Positions 26,338-37,009 of a stretch of 64,000 bases of DNA are shown here, one piece after another. Within the stretch, counting starts at the first letter, position 1. Each line of letters begins with the position of its first letter. The position numbers and the translations under genes are program-made. Source of the DNA: Durusdinium trenchii (lineage: Eukaryota; Sar; Dinophyceae; Suessiales; Symbiodiniaceae); the NCBI GenBank assembly GCA_963970005.1, contig CAXAMN010022917.1, positions 1,599,744-1,663,743 of the forward strand, given 5' to 3'. The notes beneath the pieces were generated by a model that worked only from the letters and a program-made list of their open reading frames with translations, was not told the origin of the DNA and made no database searches.

Positions 26338-27589
26338 CGCTTGAAGCTCAAAAGGGATCGAATTCGGATTGTCCTCGACGTCCCTGTTCGCATCAACCCG
26401 TCCTGCTGTGGCATGCCAAGAGCAAAGGGTGGAACGCTGTAGGCGTCTGACCTGGAACGGCTTCGAGCCGAGCCGATTCGGAACGGGCGCCTGTGCGGAG
26501 TCGAGATCTTCTCTCGGAAAATGTCTGGAAAAAAGAACTCCCAAATGTGTTGGACTTCCAGGCTGATTTCTACATTCGCAATGAAGGTAGTAGAGATATG
26601 TAGAGATGCGAAAATCATCGGAACATCTCCAATAACTGCGAAATGGAACTGTGGCATCTGCCTCCAGGGCTGTAGCTGCCTTTAGACTCTGCCATCTTTG
26701 TAGTATGAGGCCAAGGTGCCACACCTCAGATCAACACTTTGACTGGATAAGCTCATACATGTGTCCTTCCAAAAAACAGTAAAACCCTTAAACACTCCTG
26801 AAGCCTTTGAAGACCAACCCCGGAATCAGCAGATTCTCCAGAGCCTCCGGGTGCCTTCCATTTCCTTCTGTGCAACCTTTTCGATCCTTCTCGCCTATTC
26901 CTTCCTCTCAGCGCTTCCTTCCTCTCAGGACGGCACCCGGAGGCTCTGACGAAGATGAACTTCGCGCCGGCGGAGCCTGGCCAAATGGAGCAACGGGCGG
27001 TCGCTTCAGATGCTGGATGTTTTGCAGCAATGTTGGAGGTTCGGGTGGTCGCTTCTCCCAGGAACATTTTGGGGTGAGTGTGAGGTTCATGAACCGAAAC
27101 ATGGCGGCCCTAAACATGGCGGTGTCATCTACGTCTCCGATTCCTCATCAGATTTTCAGAGTATTAACGTCTGCCCCCCTATGCCCAGCTCCTGCTCGCT
27201 GCCAGAAAACACAGAAGCACTAAGACATGGGAGCATCGCGAGATGGCGACGTTCCAGCGAAGTAAGGCCTCAGCCCAGTCGCAGCAAACGTCTGAGGCCT
27301 TGCATTGCTGCTGACCCAATGGCAGTAGGGGCCAAAACGCATCCACCTTATCCTGAAACCCTCTGTGATGGTCCTCCTCCTGTGAAGGTTCGATTTGCTC
27401 TCTCGCGATGTGACCACCACTGCGATGGTTCACCAAGCGGCGGCTCGAGCTTGGTAGGCTCGACCTGCACGGTTGCACAACGTCGGTGCACAGCAATCGG
27501 TCTCTTAGTCGACGACCCTCAGACTTGGAGAGTGGTTTGCAGAATACATATATATATATATATACGTGTGTTCAAAAGCATATGATGTG

Positions 27590-27680
27590 TTGATAGTATT
27601 ATACTGTAGTACAACATCATAGTATAGAATAGTATAACATAATATAAGATAGTCTAGTATAGTATAACATAATATGTTTC
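27590..27680. repeat. AT-rich TATAACATAATA-type low-complexity tract
   Basis: Short units such as 'agtataacataatat' and 'agtatagtat' recur here. Very similar sequence occurs again at about 28205-28320 on the other side of the LINE fragment. On the minus strand the 27.6 kb tract would follow the 3' end of the LINE, where such elements often carry a simple-sequence tail. Confidence 0.7.
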
Positions 27681-27743
27681 TTTAGCCATGCATCACGTTG
27701 CTCCATAGCAACTCAAAAAGATGCTTTGGCGCTTGCCAAGGAC

Positions 27744-28202
27744 TCATACGATACGTTGCTGCGCTGCCCGTAAAATAGAACTATTTTGAACAGGGTCACC
27801 ATCATAATCTGTGTGGCTAATCATGTTGTGAATGGCTTCATTAGTCCTGTACAGCCATTGTTGTCTAGGATGGCCAACTCTACGTTTACCGATCTGGATG
27901 GGGTCCCCACTGCCTGCTTGGTATGAGACCTGTCTTAGAGGATCGGAGGCTTGCACTCTCAAAATATGCCCGGCCAACTTTACTCGCCTCTCATCTAGCT
28001 CTTGAGAAAAAGGTTTAATCCTTTTGGTAGGTTGGTTCGGAAAAGCAACTTCAGAGGCAAGTTCATAGACCCTCGTATTTGTGTTGCGCCTGTCTATAAA
28101 TGTAGTGGTCAATTTCAGAATTCTTCGTAGTAAATGGAAGGCATCCACCTTTTTGCGTAGCGACTGGGTCAAATGTATTGTTTCAAGGCTATACAACAGC
28201 TT
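27744..28202 (-). pseudogene. LINE (non-LTR) retrotransposon fragment, region downstream of the RT core
   Basis: The minus frame reads SKLLYSLETIHL, then LDERRVKLAGHILR, PLRQVSY and finally RRVGHPRQQW. This order is typical of the segment following the reverse-transcriptase palm in many LINE proteins (an L-L-Y-G-L-E-T block, then L-x-L-x-G-H-x-L-R, then R-R-x-G-R-P-R-x-x-W). The RT catalytic core is absent: upstream the frame passes into AT-rich low-complexity sequence. A stop closes the frame at 27744. It is a 5'-truncated, probably dead copy, which is usual for LINEs. Confidence 0.8.
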
Positions 28203-31200
28203 GCTTTTGATAACATAATATAGTATAACCAATACCATATAACATAATACAATATAACTAGCAAAATATAACACATGTATATTATATAATACAATACAAT
28301 ACAATACAACATGATTGCGATGTGATACTCAATAAAATGAAATGCCTGATTCTCGTTCGATCCAAAGTGATCTACAGTGTCAAATAGCCTTAGCGTAACG
28401 AAAAGCCAAGTAGGATGTTTCAGTGCACAATCCCCAACCCCTTTGCCTTGCGCACGGATGCACTTCCCGGCTTGCTGTCGGCGAAGCTCTTGGAGGAAGC
28501 CTTAGCAGGAAAGGAGAGGCTGAAAAAACCTGAAAATGCAAGCACGGGACAAAGGTGCTTCCATTGTCCACTTCAAAGGCCCTTCGAATGGACCAAGATT
28601 TTCTACATATTCATTGGCTGGCATGAAAACAGCTCTCTTAGACTGAACCGTTCAAGTGGAGTGAATGAGTTTGTTGGAATCTCCAACCGTTGCTATGTGA
28701 GATCCTGCACTGATCAATGAGCCCCTATGGTTGAGGATTCTACGACCAAACTCGGATCTGCAAAGACATCCGTTGCGTGGTCAGCTCTGTCTACGACCAA
28801 ATATTTTCAACTTCTTGACATCGACATATGTCAAATTATTCCAAAGCGAAGTGTAAGACAAAGAGCAGCTTGTCAAAGTAGAGTTGTGCTTGTCCTTTCC
28901 CTATCAAATCGATTCCTAAACCTGAAACCGTAGCCGTCTGCTTCAAACAAGTCAGAAGTTCAAATCGTCGCGTCCTGCGCTTGAAAGAATATATATACGT
29001 TCAAATTCAAACCATCCCATCTTTCTACACCCAAGCCCACGCGACCACAAACGACCACTATCACTAAACATATGCCAAGCAATAAAGCATGACCCGGTGG
29101 CTCCACCAGCCCGCCGGCCTCGCCAAGCCTTCGAGGCCCAGCGCAGCTGGTGGAAGCGTTGGGCGCGCCAGGCATTGGCCTTGGCACCGGGGAAGCTGAA
29201 GGGTCAAGGGGTGTCTGCGGAGCAGTCTGCGTAGGGTCGGGGAGGTCGGCGCAGGCGCTCGCGAGCCTAGGTTTGAATGGGTTTGGATGAAATCCAGTTG
29301 TGAGCAAACCCATTCAACCCAGGCTTGAAGTTTGGATACTATGCTTTCGATTGAAGTTATTGAAGTGAGGAGTCAACTTTTTTGGTTTCTGGCAACATAG
29401 TCCGTTTGATTCTAGTCGGCAAATCTTCTAGAATGGAAGCCTTCACTGGACAGCACGTGGAGCGCCACATTGAAAGCCAAGAGTTCCGAGGCTTTCACAA
29501 TATGAAAGCTGCTTTGTGGGAGACAGATGGATAAAGCTCGATCTTGGTTCATGAGATCAAACTGAAAGAGTTACTTCCTGCTGGCCTTTCCTTTCGATGA
29601 GATGACGCAAAAGTCCTCTGCCTTCTGCGTGGACTCGAGGAGTTGGCCGTTTCGATCAACGAAACCAGAGCGATCGATCGCTCCAGTCTGCCAGACCGTC
29701 CAAAACGGGCCGAAACAGAAGCCTTCAGCCTTAGACGGAAGTCCCAAAAAAAAATCTCGTGGGTCCTTGAAACTAGTGGTCCCCCCCCATTGAGAGCACG
29801 TGGCACCACACATGATATTCTTTTCTGCAGGAGGATCTGTGGGCCGAGCCCATAGCTTCAGCACGCTCTGAACCATCTGGCACTGCTTCTGATCCGAGAC
29901 CTTGAGCCCCAGCAGGCTGCTTGGTTGGTCGATAGGGGCCCTGCGTCTGTGATCGGTGATGGAAGTGAATGGAACATCCACAACACCTTTAGCTCTCCAT
30001 GTTCTGTATAATTCAAACTCAACGCACATCGTAGCTCCACATCAGTTTCGCTTGCAAGTGCTCTATGCACCCTCCAGTGAGTGCTCCAAGGGGACACCAG
30101 AACAATTATTGAATCCGTGGCTCGGGCCCGGCGATGAGTCGTATTTACGTTCTCAAACTCCAATAACAACAAGAAGAGTTTCTGTAGGCAGATTTCGGTA
30201 GGGAAGCGAGCAATATGACAATGTTAGGACAACGATATAAAGTTCATTTTTAGCTGGATGGCTGTCATACGATATGGTACATGCCGTCCATCCACCATCA
30301 CTCCCATGAGAGCTGAAGGAATCCCGGCGCCGCTGAGCTTCCCCACCCGCTGGGCCACACGCTCTCGGCGAAGCACACGGCGCCAAGCGACCAGGGCGTT
30401 GGTCCTGGGCGGAGAAAGGCCCAGCAGAGAAAGGCTTCCAGGCCTTATGAGGGATGCTGGGCACGTTTTCTTTGTGCGTTTTCATTGAGATGGTTCGCAA
30501 AGTTCAGAGTCTTCATGTGTCTTCTCATCTCGACAGTGATCTCATTTCGTGTCTTGTCTCTCTCTCTCTCTCTCTAGACAAGCGAGCGTAAACACTTTAC
30601 CGACACCGACACCACTTCCCCCCAGTTCCATTCTTCAACATCTGCGGAACAGAAAGCGGGGTCACTCCAAACAGACCTACCTAAGACCAATTATGCGCCA
30701 AAAGGTCTGCTTGGAGGTACAAGTAGGTCTGATATCCGATACCTATTGCTTGGCACATATCCATTGGCCAATACTCTGTCCGATACCTTCCCAAAGGACA
30801 CCCAAACAACGCCGTCACCGTCCCGCCTCAGCCGCGCCTCTCGCCGGCCGTCCAGGCTGGCCAGGCCCGCGGAGATTCTGCGCTTCCGGGCGTCGATGGT
30901 GGGGCAAAAAGAAGAGGTTCCATGAATGAAGCCGGTTGCAACAAGACCTACTTTGAAAGCGGATTGTATGTCAGACAGGATCTTGCTGAGGATAAAGTGG
31001 ACAGTTGCAAAGTAGCAGCTTGGGATAAGTAGGCCTCGTGGGAGAATCTCTACCAATCAACTTCGGGCAAAATGTCTGGCATTGCGCTGCACATCAATGT
31101 TTTCCGCGTATCAAGATGCGAAGGTCTTCGGCACCTCCTGTGCAGGAATGAGCAGTCGTTCAATTTCCCAAATGGGCCAACTAGGCTCCCAAAATCATAC

Positions 31201-32423
31201 GATTCTTCAATCTGCAGACAGTTGAATGCAATTATACACCCCATTCCCTCAATCTGATCTTATTAATAAGAGCAATCTACAATGTCAAAAACATGATTTG
31301 CATGGATATATACATTCTAAAACTCACCTGTTTGCTCCTGAAAGCTCGCAGTCTGGATGAAAGTAATCAGTCTGAATGGAGTTTGAGGGGTCCGATGAAG
31401 AACCATCGGACCATCGGATGCAAATCATCTGAAGAGTCTGGGTGAGGATCATGAGTCTTACAATGTCTTCTATCATCTCATCTTATATAATTCATCTTGA
31501 GTCTAAGATAGCTTGATGAGTTCTCGAGTCTCTTCGAGTTCTTTGGTCTCTTCGAGTTCTATCACTCTTCCCGCAGTTCTCCCCGGCCTTGGGGACCAGA
31601 TCTGGGAGCCATTTCTCGCAGCCACTCAGGTCCGGCTGAGGTACTGGGTGCGGCATCGTCCGACAACCGAGACGACGACCGTGTCGCTACCGACCGGGGG
31701 TTATCGAAGTTTCACATCCGCAGGGGTGATCCACTGTACAGATTACCGATACATGAAGAGGAACCTTCATGAAATATCCAATCAAGATTTCAATCGATGG
31801 AGGGTAAGAGCAAGGGCCCCTGCTACGGTAGTGATGGGCGTTACATAAATCAGAGCTTCCATGCTTCAACATGGACCACGCTTCTAACCACTCCACACGG
31901 AAGATGATAGTGGATGGATGGATCGATGGAAGACGACGGAAGTGACCCGGATTGCAGCAAAATGATGCAACAAAGTAACCCGGACGAAACCGGTGACCCT
32001 TCTTCGTCTCGCGGCTGAAGCGACTGCAGAACAAGGCTGGTCCTCGTTCGGCCGATTCCCCCGCAGACCGGGGAGACACGTCGGCTTCTTGCTTCCACAA
32101 GCGGATCTCCGTCAGGACCTTACCAAGTCAAACAGATCAAGGCTATCAAGTGTGAGGCGGAAAAAAGAACTAGCAGGTAAAGGATCTAGCAAATAAAGCA
32201 AATGTAAGTTCCCCCTTTCTTCTTATGTACGTCTGTTCTACAAAAAGAACAAGCCTTGATTGCCCGCATTGCAGGAAGATTCGAGAGCACGATCTGTTTG
32301 ATATTTACATATATTTACAGAACACTCTGCAAACATCCTGAGTCACTGAGACTGAGCTCCTAGAATTCCCTGCCTCGAAGCCTTCTAGAGGCATCTACAG
32401 GTCTCTATTCCACTCTTCTCCAG
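28203..32423. other. Intergenic, downstream of RMC1; no gene recognised
   Basis: The left 120 bases are the AT-rich tract beside the LINE fragment. A TC run lies at about 30560-30578. Two minus-strand frames look protein-like without a known domain: 29571-30029 (listed separately) and about 30691-30960. They could be exons of the next gene in the same-strand array. Confidence 0.4.
29571..30029 (-). CDS. Uncharacterised 152-codon open frame
   Basis: I do not recognise this protein. The frame ends with a basic lysine-rich tail (ISSKGKASRK) and reads smoothly over its last 60 residues (for example WQTGAIDRSGFVDRNGQLL). It has the orientation of the recognised genes. No signal peptide, membrane segment or known motif is visible. 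It could be a terminal exon, since several AG acceptors lie inside it, or it could be chance. Confidence 0.25.
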   Translation of the reverse strand: MCVEFELYRTWRAKGVVDVPFTSITDHRRRAPIDQPSSLLGLKVSDQKQCQMVQSVLKLWARPTDPPAEKNIMCGATCSQWGGTTSFKDPRDFFLGLPSKAEGFCFGPFWTVWQTGAIDRSGFVDRNGQLLESTQKAEDFCVISSKGKASRK

Positions 32424-35400
32424 TCAAGGCACGTGCTGCATCAGCTCGGGATCTTCGCTGTTCGCCTTCTGGTCTTTCTCCAAGTCTTCCAGCAAAGTCT
32501 TGACCTTGAAGTCTACGTCCTTCTGGTTCACCAGGAAGGGCCTCATGTCACGGAGCTCGACTCGTGGAAAGCGGGGGTTTCACCGCCCTGGCATGTTGCT
32601 TCGCCAACACGCACCAAACAGGTTTCAGGGGCCCTTGGGTCGCACGATGCTGTGACTCCAGGTGTGACTCTTTGTGAGCGGATCGCCACAGATGGCATTG
32701 AAGCCAAACGTGTTTGATCGCGCTGTCTAGATGTTCCCTTGCAATACTTCACAGCCATGCGAAAAGCAGTGTGTTCCTCGAAACAAGTGCAAATCGAAGA
32801 ACTGAGCTTGCGACACAATGTCCAGGTATTGACCTGAAAACAGCAACATCTCCGCGACCACAGAGAACTCCCGCACACGAAGCGCCATGTCCTCAGGCGG
32901 TGACGTCTGGGCAAGTCCGAACCGGAGGTCGTCTGATGGGTGACTACCAGCCGACTCTACCTGCTCATGCACCATTCTCAAATGAATGATGAAATCTACT
33001 TCATTCCACTTCAGGATGCTCACAAAATGTTTCACGGTTTCGATAAATGTTAGTTTCAATAGTACATTACTACTTGCACTATATAGTGCAGTGCCATGGA
33101 ATACCATGTCTCAGACTCCGGAAGGTCGGACCTCTCTTACTCCATCAATTTAAAGGAAAGACTCCACCTCTTCTATCCACTTCTCCATGTTGTCGCCTTG
33201 AAAAAAAAGAAACCTTTCGACCCACCCGGCACTACAAAAAAGAAGAGTCACGACCCAATACATCCAGATCATCCAGCACCAGCTGTTTCACCTGCTCCGC
33301 CCCAGATCCGACCCACGACACCCGGCGAGTCTCCAGGCTCGCTTGAGTGGCCCAGCGCGCGGGCGCAACGCCGCGCGCGGGCGGAACGCCGCGCGCCAGC
33401 TGCTTCAGGCGCACCGCCAGCTCCGGCGAGTCCAACAAGACCTCGGAGGGACCGGCGCAGCGGTTGGACCGGCGCGGTTGGACAGGCGCGAGGACCGCCG
33501 GTTGAAGTGGATGTGAAGTTGGAGTCCATAAAATGTGCGTTGTGTTTCAATTCACAGAAGAAAAATCAACATCAAACCAATAGTTGAGAGCAGACTAGTT
33601 GAATGAGAGTCAATCAAATTCCGCGCATCTGGACCCTGAAAATTCCGCAGGAAGACTGACACAGAATTTAGGACCTGAGTGCCCGGCATGGTAGTGGAGT
33701 AGCTGCTGGAGAAGGTGCTCTTGCCTGTGACAGACGAGACAGCTAAACTACCGTGTTTTCAACACCGGACCTCGGCTTGCTCACAGTCTTCATGTAGAAA
33801 GCCAAAACGAAAAGAGTGTTCAATCCAGGCCTGTAATAGACGCAAAGGTCGAAGACAAAGCACTGCAGAATCTTGTGGGGCAGTATTTGAAGTCCCAATA
33901 GACTGCGCAAGTAGGCGATCACCACCGAAAGGATGTAGGGTGTCTTCCCAACTTGGCCACACGTGGTCTCCTCCTTCTGAAGACTTTCTGGAATATGCCA
34001 AGTGTCCAGCGAGAAGCTGTCCTTGCTTTCAGATGGAGCTTCCAGGCCCTCGCTGTTCGTGAAGTGAGGATGAAAGACCAATGTCACCATGTCTTTTTCA
34101 GATAGAACCGACTGGTCAATGATTTGAGCCTCAAGCTCTTGTAGGGACACTGTGGTCTGCCGCGTGCCCGATTTCTGGGAGAGTTCTTCGATGACGCGTC
34201 GATACGCTGAATTGAGCACTTGAAAGCCCTGAGACAGTTCAACTGAGTTGGTCTTTGATGTCAGGGCTTTTCGCATCAGTTGCACAATGTGATCCCTGCA
34301 TCCTGATCTTCGCAGAAGCAGCTTCAAAACAGTTGAAAGTTCATGAGGCGGTCGAGACAGAAAGTCTTCTAACATTGCACCTGCGTCAATACAGAGTTGA
34401 TGCACAACGCCTCTGGCTGCATCGAGCACGATGCCCCCATCCAAGTAATCCCATGAGATCCATGCAGATTCACTACCAGTGCATGTTTCATCTTTGGAAA
34501 CCACTGCACCGGGTGTAATCAAGCTCGGAACGATGTCACGCTCCTTGTGGCGAATGTCAAAGACAACGGCCAACATCCTGCCATGTTCGGGAAACCATTA
34601 CCACACTCAACCACAAGCTCTGACGATTGAAACTGTCAACATAATCAAGTTCTGCAATTCTGGCCCAACTCTGACACTGCTTTGCTTTCACAGGATGGCA
34701 AAGAGGACTCATGTGCATGGCGCCTTCGAATAGAAAACAAAAAAGCATGCGTCACACCCATGGGTCACACCCATGGGTCACGTCCTCTCCAAGCAATGTA
34801 CGATGAGCAGATTATCCACCACCGAGAGCCGTAGGGGGCCCACGGGTGTGTCGTTCTCTGAGACATCAATGACGATGTCATGCTCCGGCGTGCCCTGCTC
34901 CAGATTGGTGACATTTCGAAGGGACACCTTTCCTCGGGAGCGGCCGGCCGTCTGCGGCCTTCGGTGCTGTCTCTGGGTGTTGTGGGGTCTCGTGGGGACC
35001 TAGCGGACCCAGTGCTATGCATGGCATGCCACTCAATGGACTCCACTGTACACTGCATGATGAGGGAGAGGATCTCTGGAATATAGGTCCCTACCATGAT
35101 GTCAATTTGATGCAGCACATCCAAGTTTCCAACATGCGTCATTGAATGGTTTAATGCAGTTTGCCATGCCTAGGCTTCTACTACAAGTAGTAAGTCGTTC
35201 TTTAGTCTTGACACGCATCTGCGGTCAAATATCTGGCTCTCAGCGCTTACTTGTTGTCCCAATGTCTCTTGGCGTTTAATCGGAAGTGACATATCCACGG
35301 CCCTTTTTCTCTCCGCCGAAACCCTCTCCAAATATCATCTGTTCTCCAAGCAGCCAGTCAACCCATCAGCATGAATGCAATAGCTGGAGTCATAGATCGT

Positions 35401-37009
35401 CACCAGGGCCACATCTGAGGGCTCAATCGACTGACCGCGTGTCAAGACCTGGGAGGACCAATGAAAAAACGGGCTGCTTCAGTCAAACCCCCAGCCCCAG
35501 GAGTCCCCCACATTGGCATGACCCGCTGTTCGCAGGGGTTTTAAAAATGAAATAAATACTGTAAACACTGGTAGCGGCATGACCATGAAAACACAAGTAA
35601 AAAAAGAACGACCACCCAAATCGAACTCAGCGACCAAATCGAAGCGCGGGAGCTTGGGATTTCGCCGGCGGAAGTCGAAGGGCTGCAGTGTCCTGGTCCC
35701 TGTGCAAAGCAGAACGGTGCTGGCGGTGGGATCCAACCAACAAATACGCACCGCTGTTGGAAAGGTCTTCAAAGACTTGCAGGTCTTCTGCTCGAAGTTC
35801 AGCCGGAAGATTTCAATGCCCTGAGTGCTCACCAACGCCAAATCGGAGTTGCAATCTTGCCTCAATGCAAATTGGCTTTTCGAACTTAGAAGTCTTTTGT
35901 TTTCCCCCATCGTGGCACCGGCCCAGCCCAACGCTTCCGCTCCCCAAAACCACGCTCAGACCAGGCCCCGAAAAAGCACGAAACGGAAAACGGCACCGGT
36001 GCAAGGCGCGGCCCACCCGGCAACCAGAAATAGCCCAAGACTTCGAAGTCCGCCTGGGACCGGTCGAAGAACAGGGGGACAGTCCTGTCCCACTCCAAAC
36101 GGAGCCCGTTTGGGCCGGTGCCTGTCTCAGAGCGGCATCTCGTTTGGTGGAAGTCTTCCCCTGAAACTGGTTCGGGAAATGGCGTGGTCTCCAGGTGTGT
36201 GGCGAATGAAGGCTTCAAAGGCTAATAGCAGATTACTCTGTTGCTCTTCTCAACGATGATGAAGGATGATAGCACCAAATGAGTTTAGACTTGTGTCCAA
36301 AAATGCAATTGCATCTCAAGCCATCTCAAGCCTATCCTATGCTCCTGCCTTGCTACTCCACTTGCATGTAGGCCAAAGAACTTGCTTTGGCCTCACTGGG
36401 GCGTGAAACGAAGACTCCAGACTTGAGGTGTGGGATATTTGCTCCTCAGGCATCCGGGTGAAGCCTTGATCTGATCTAACTACTGCAATAAGCTGAGAGT
36501 TTCATACCGATTGGGATCCCACCATGCTGCACCCATTGCCGAAAAAAGAAATACCTCATGCCTTAGCCATCCTTAGTCCTGGACTGCATGGTCTGCACCG
36601 ATCCCAATCGACGGCCGCAGAGGAAGGCGATGAAGAGCCCGTCTGGGGAGAATCTCAGGGACCGCAGGCCCTCCTGCACGTGAGGAATGAGCCAAAGAGG
36701 TGTGATATTAAGAAACCAAGAAGCAACCAGGAAGCGGAGCAGTCTAGTTCATGTCTTAATCACGGGTTCTTGGCATGTGTCTGTTTTACGGGGCAGGCAG
36801 CTGGCTGTGTCTTAGAGTAGATGTTTTTCAGCTGTGAGGTGTTGTGGCAAGTATAGCTACACAACCCTTGGTGAAGCCTGATCCAACTGCACAGACAGGC
36901 CATCTGTGGCTGCTGATTCGTCTCCATCGATGACATTCACCGTCTGAAATCCGCCCGACTTGAGATGGATGATCCTGAGCTTGCTCCATGGAAAATCCGA
37001 AAGCACCAT
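32424..37009 (-). CDS. RMC1: RMC1: Mic1-domain subunit of the MON1-CCZ1 Rab7 activator; complete 10-exon gene
   Basis: In animals RMC1 is part of the MON1-CCZ1 complex, which activates Rab7 on late endosomes and in autophagy. Exons joined by eye: 36866-37009, 36599-36673, 36017-36092, 35635-35855, 35363-35448, 34782-34958, 33831-34577, 33675-33724, 32817-32932 and 32424-32555. They give 607 codons from ATG to TGA; human RMC1 is of similar length (about 657). Phases match at all nine junctions. Family landmarks appear in order: LRFSPDG, STQGIEIFRLN, LQPFDFRRRNPKLPRF, LSVVDNLLIVH, then the C-terminal Mic1 region with LLLRRSGCRD, YILSVVIAYLRSL, LLQQLLHYH and VVAEMLLFSGQYLDIL. Eight introns are GT-AG; the one after 33831 is GC-AG. 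Introns are 106-742 bp. The ATG at 37009 follows an in-frame TGA, but a further 5' exon cannot be excluded. The C-terminus is shorter and diverged compared with animals. Confidence 0.88.
34753..34778. repeat. Tandem 13-bp duplication in an RMC1 intron
   Basis: The sequence cacacccatgggt occurs twice in tandem, immediately inside the 5' end (minus strand) of the intron between 34781 and 34578. It contains the palindrome ACCCATGGGT. Confidence 0.85.

Larger units (their letters stand above)
21531..27743. other. Intergenic, no gene recognised
   Basis: No exon series was recognised. Contents seen: an AT dinucleotide stretch at about 21583-21608, an AT-rich low-complexity block of ATAATAGTAA type at about 22880-23000, a 27-bp minisatellite at 26230-26337, and an AT run near 27545 leading into the AT-rich tract beside the LINE fragment. 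A minus-strand stretch near 25400-25490 reads as a basic, Gln/Arg-rich helix-like segment after a possible acceptor, but nothing identifies it. Confidence 0.45.

Noticed and set aside
26062..26724. 220-codon frame with apparent peptide repeats (CFEWRLQNP)
   Set aside because: The peptide repeat is the 27-bp minisatellite read in frame. Other frames are equally open and the flanks show no domain.
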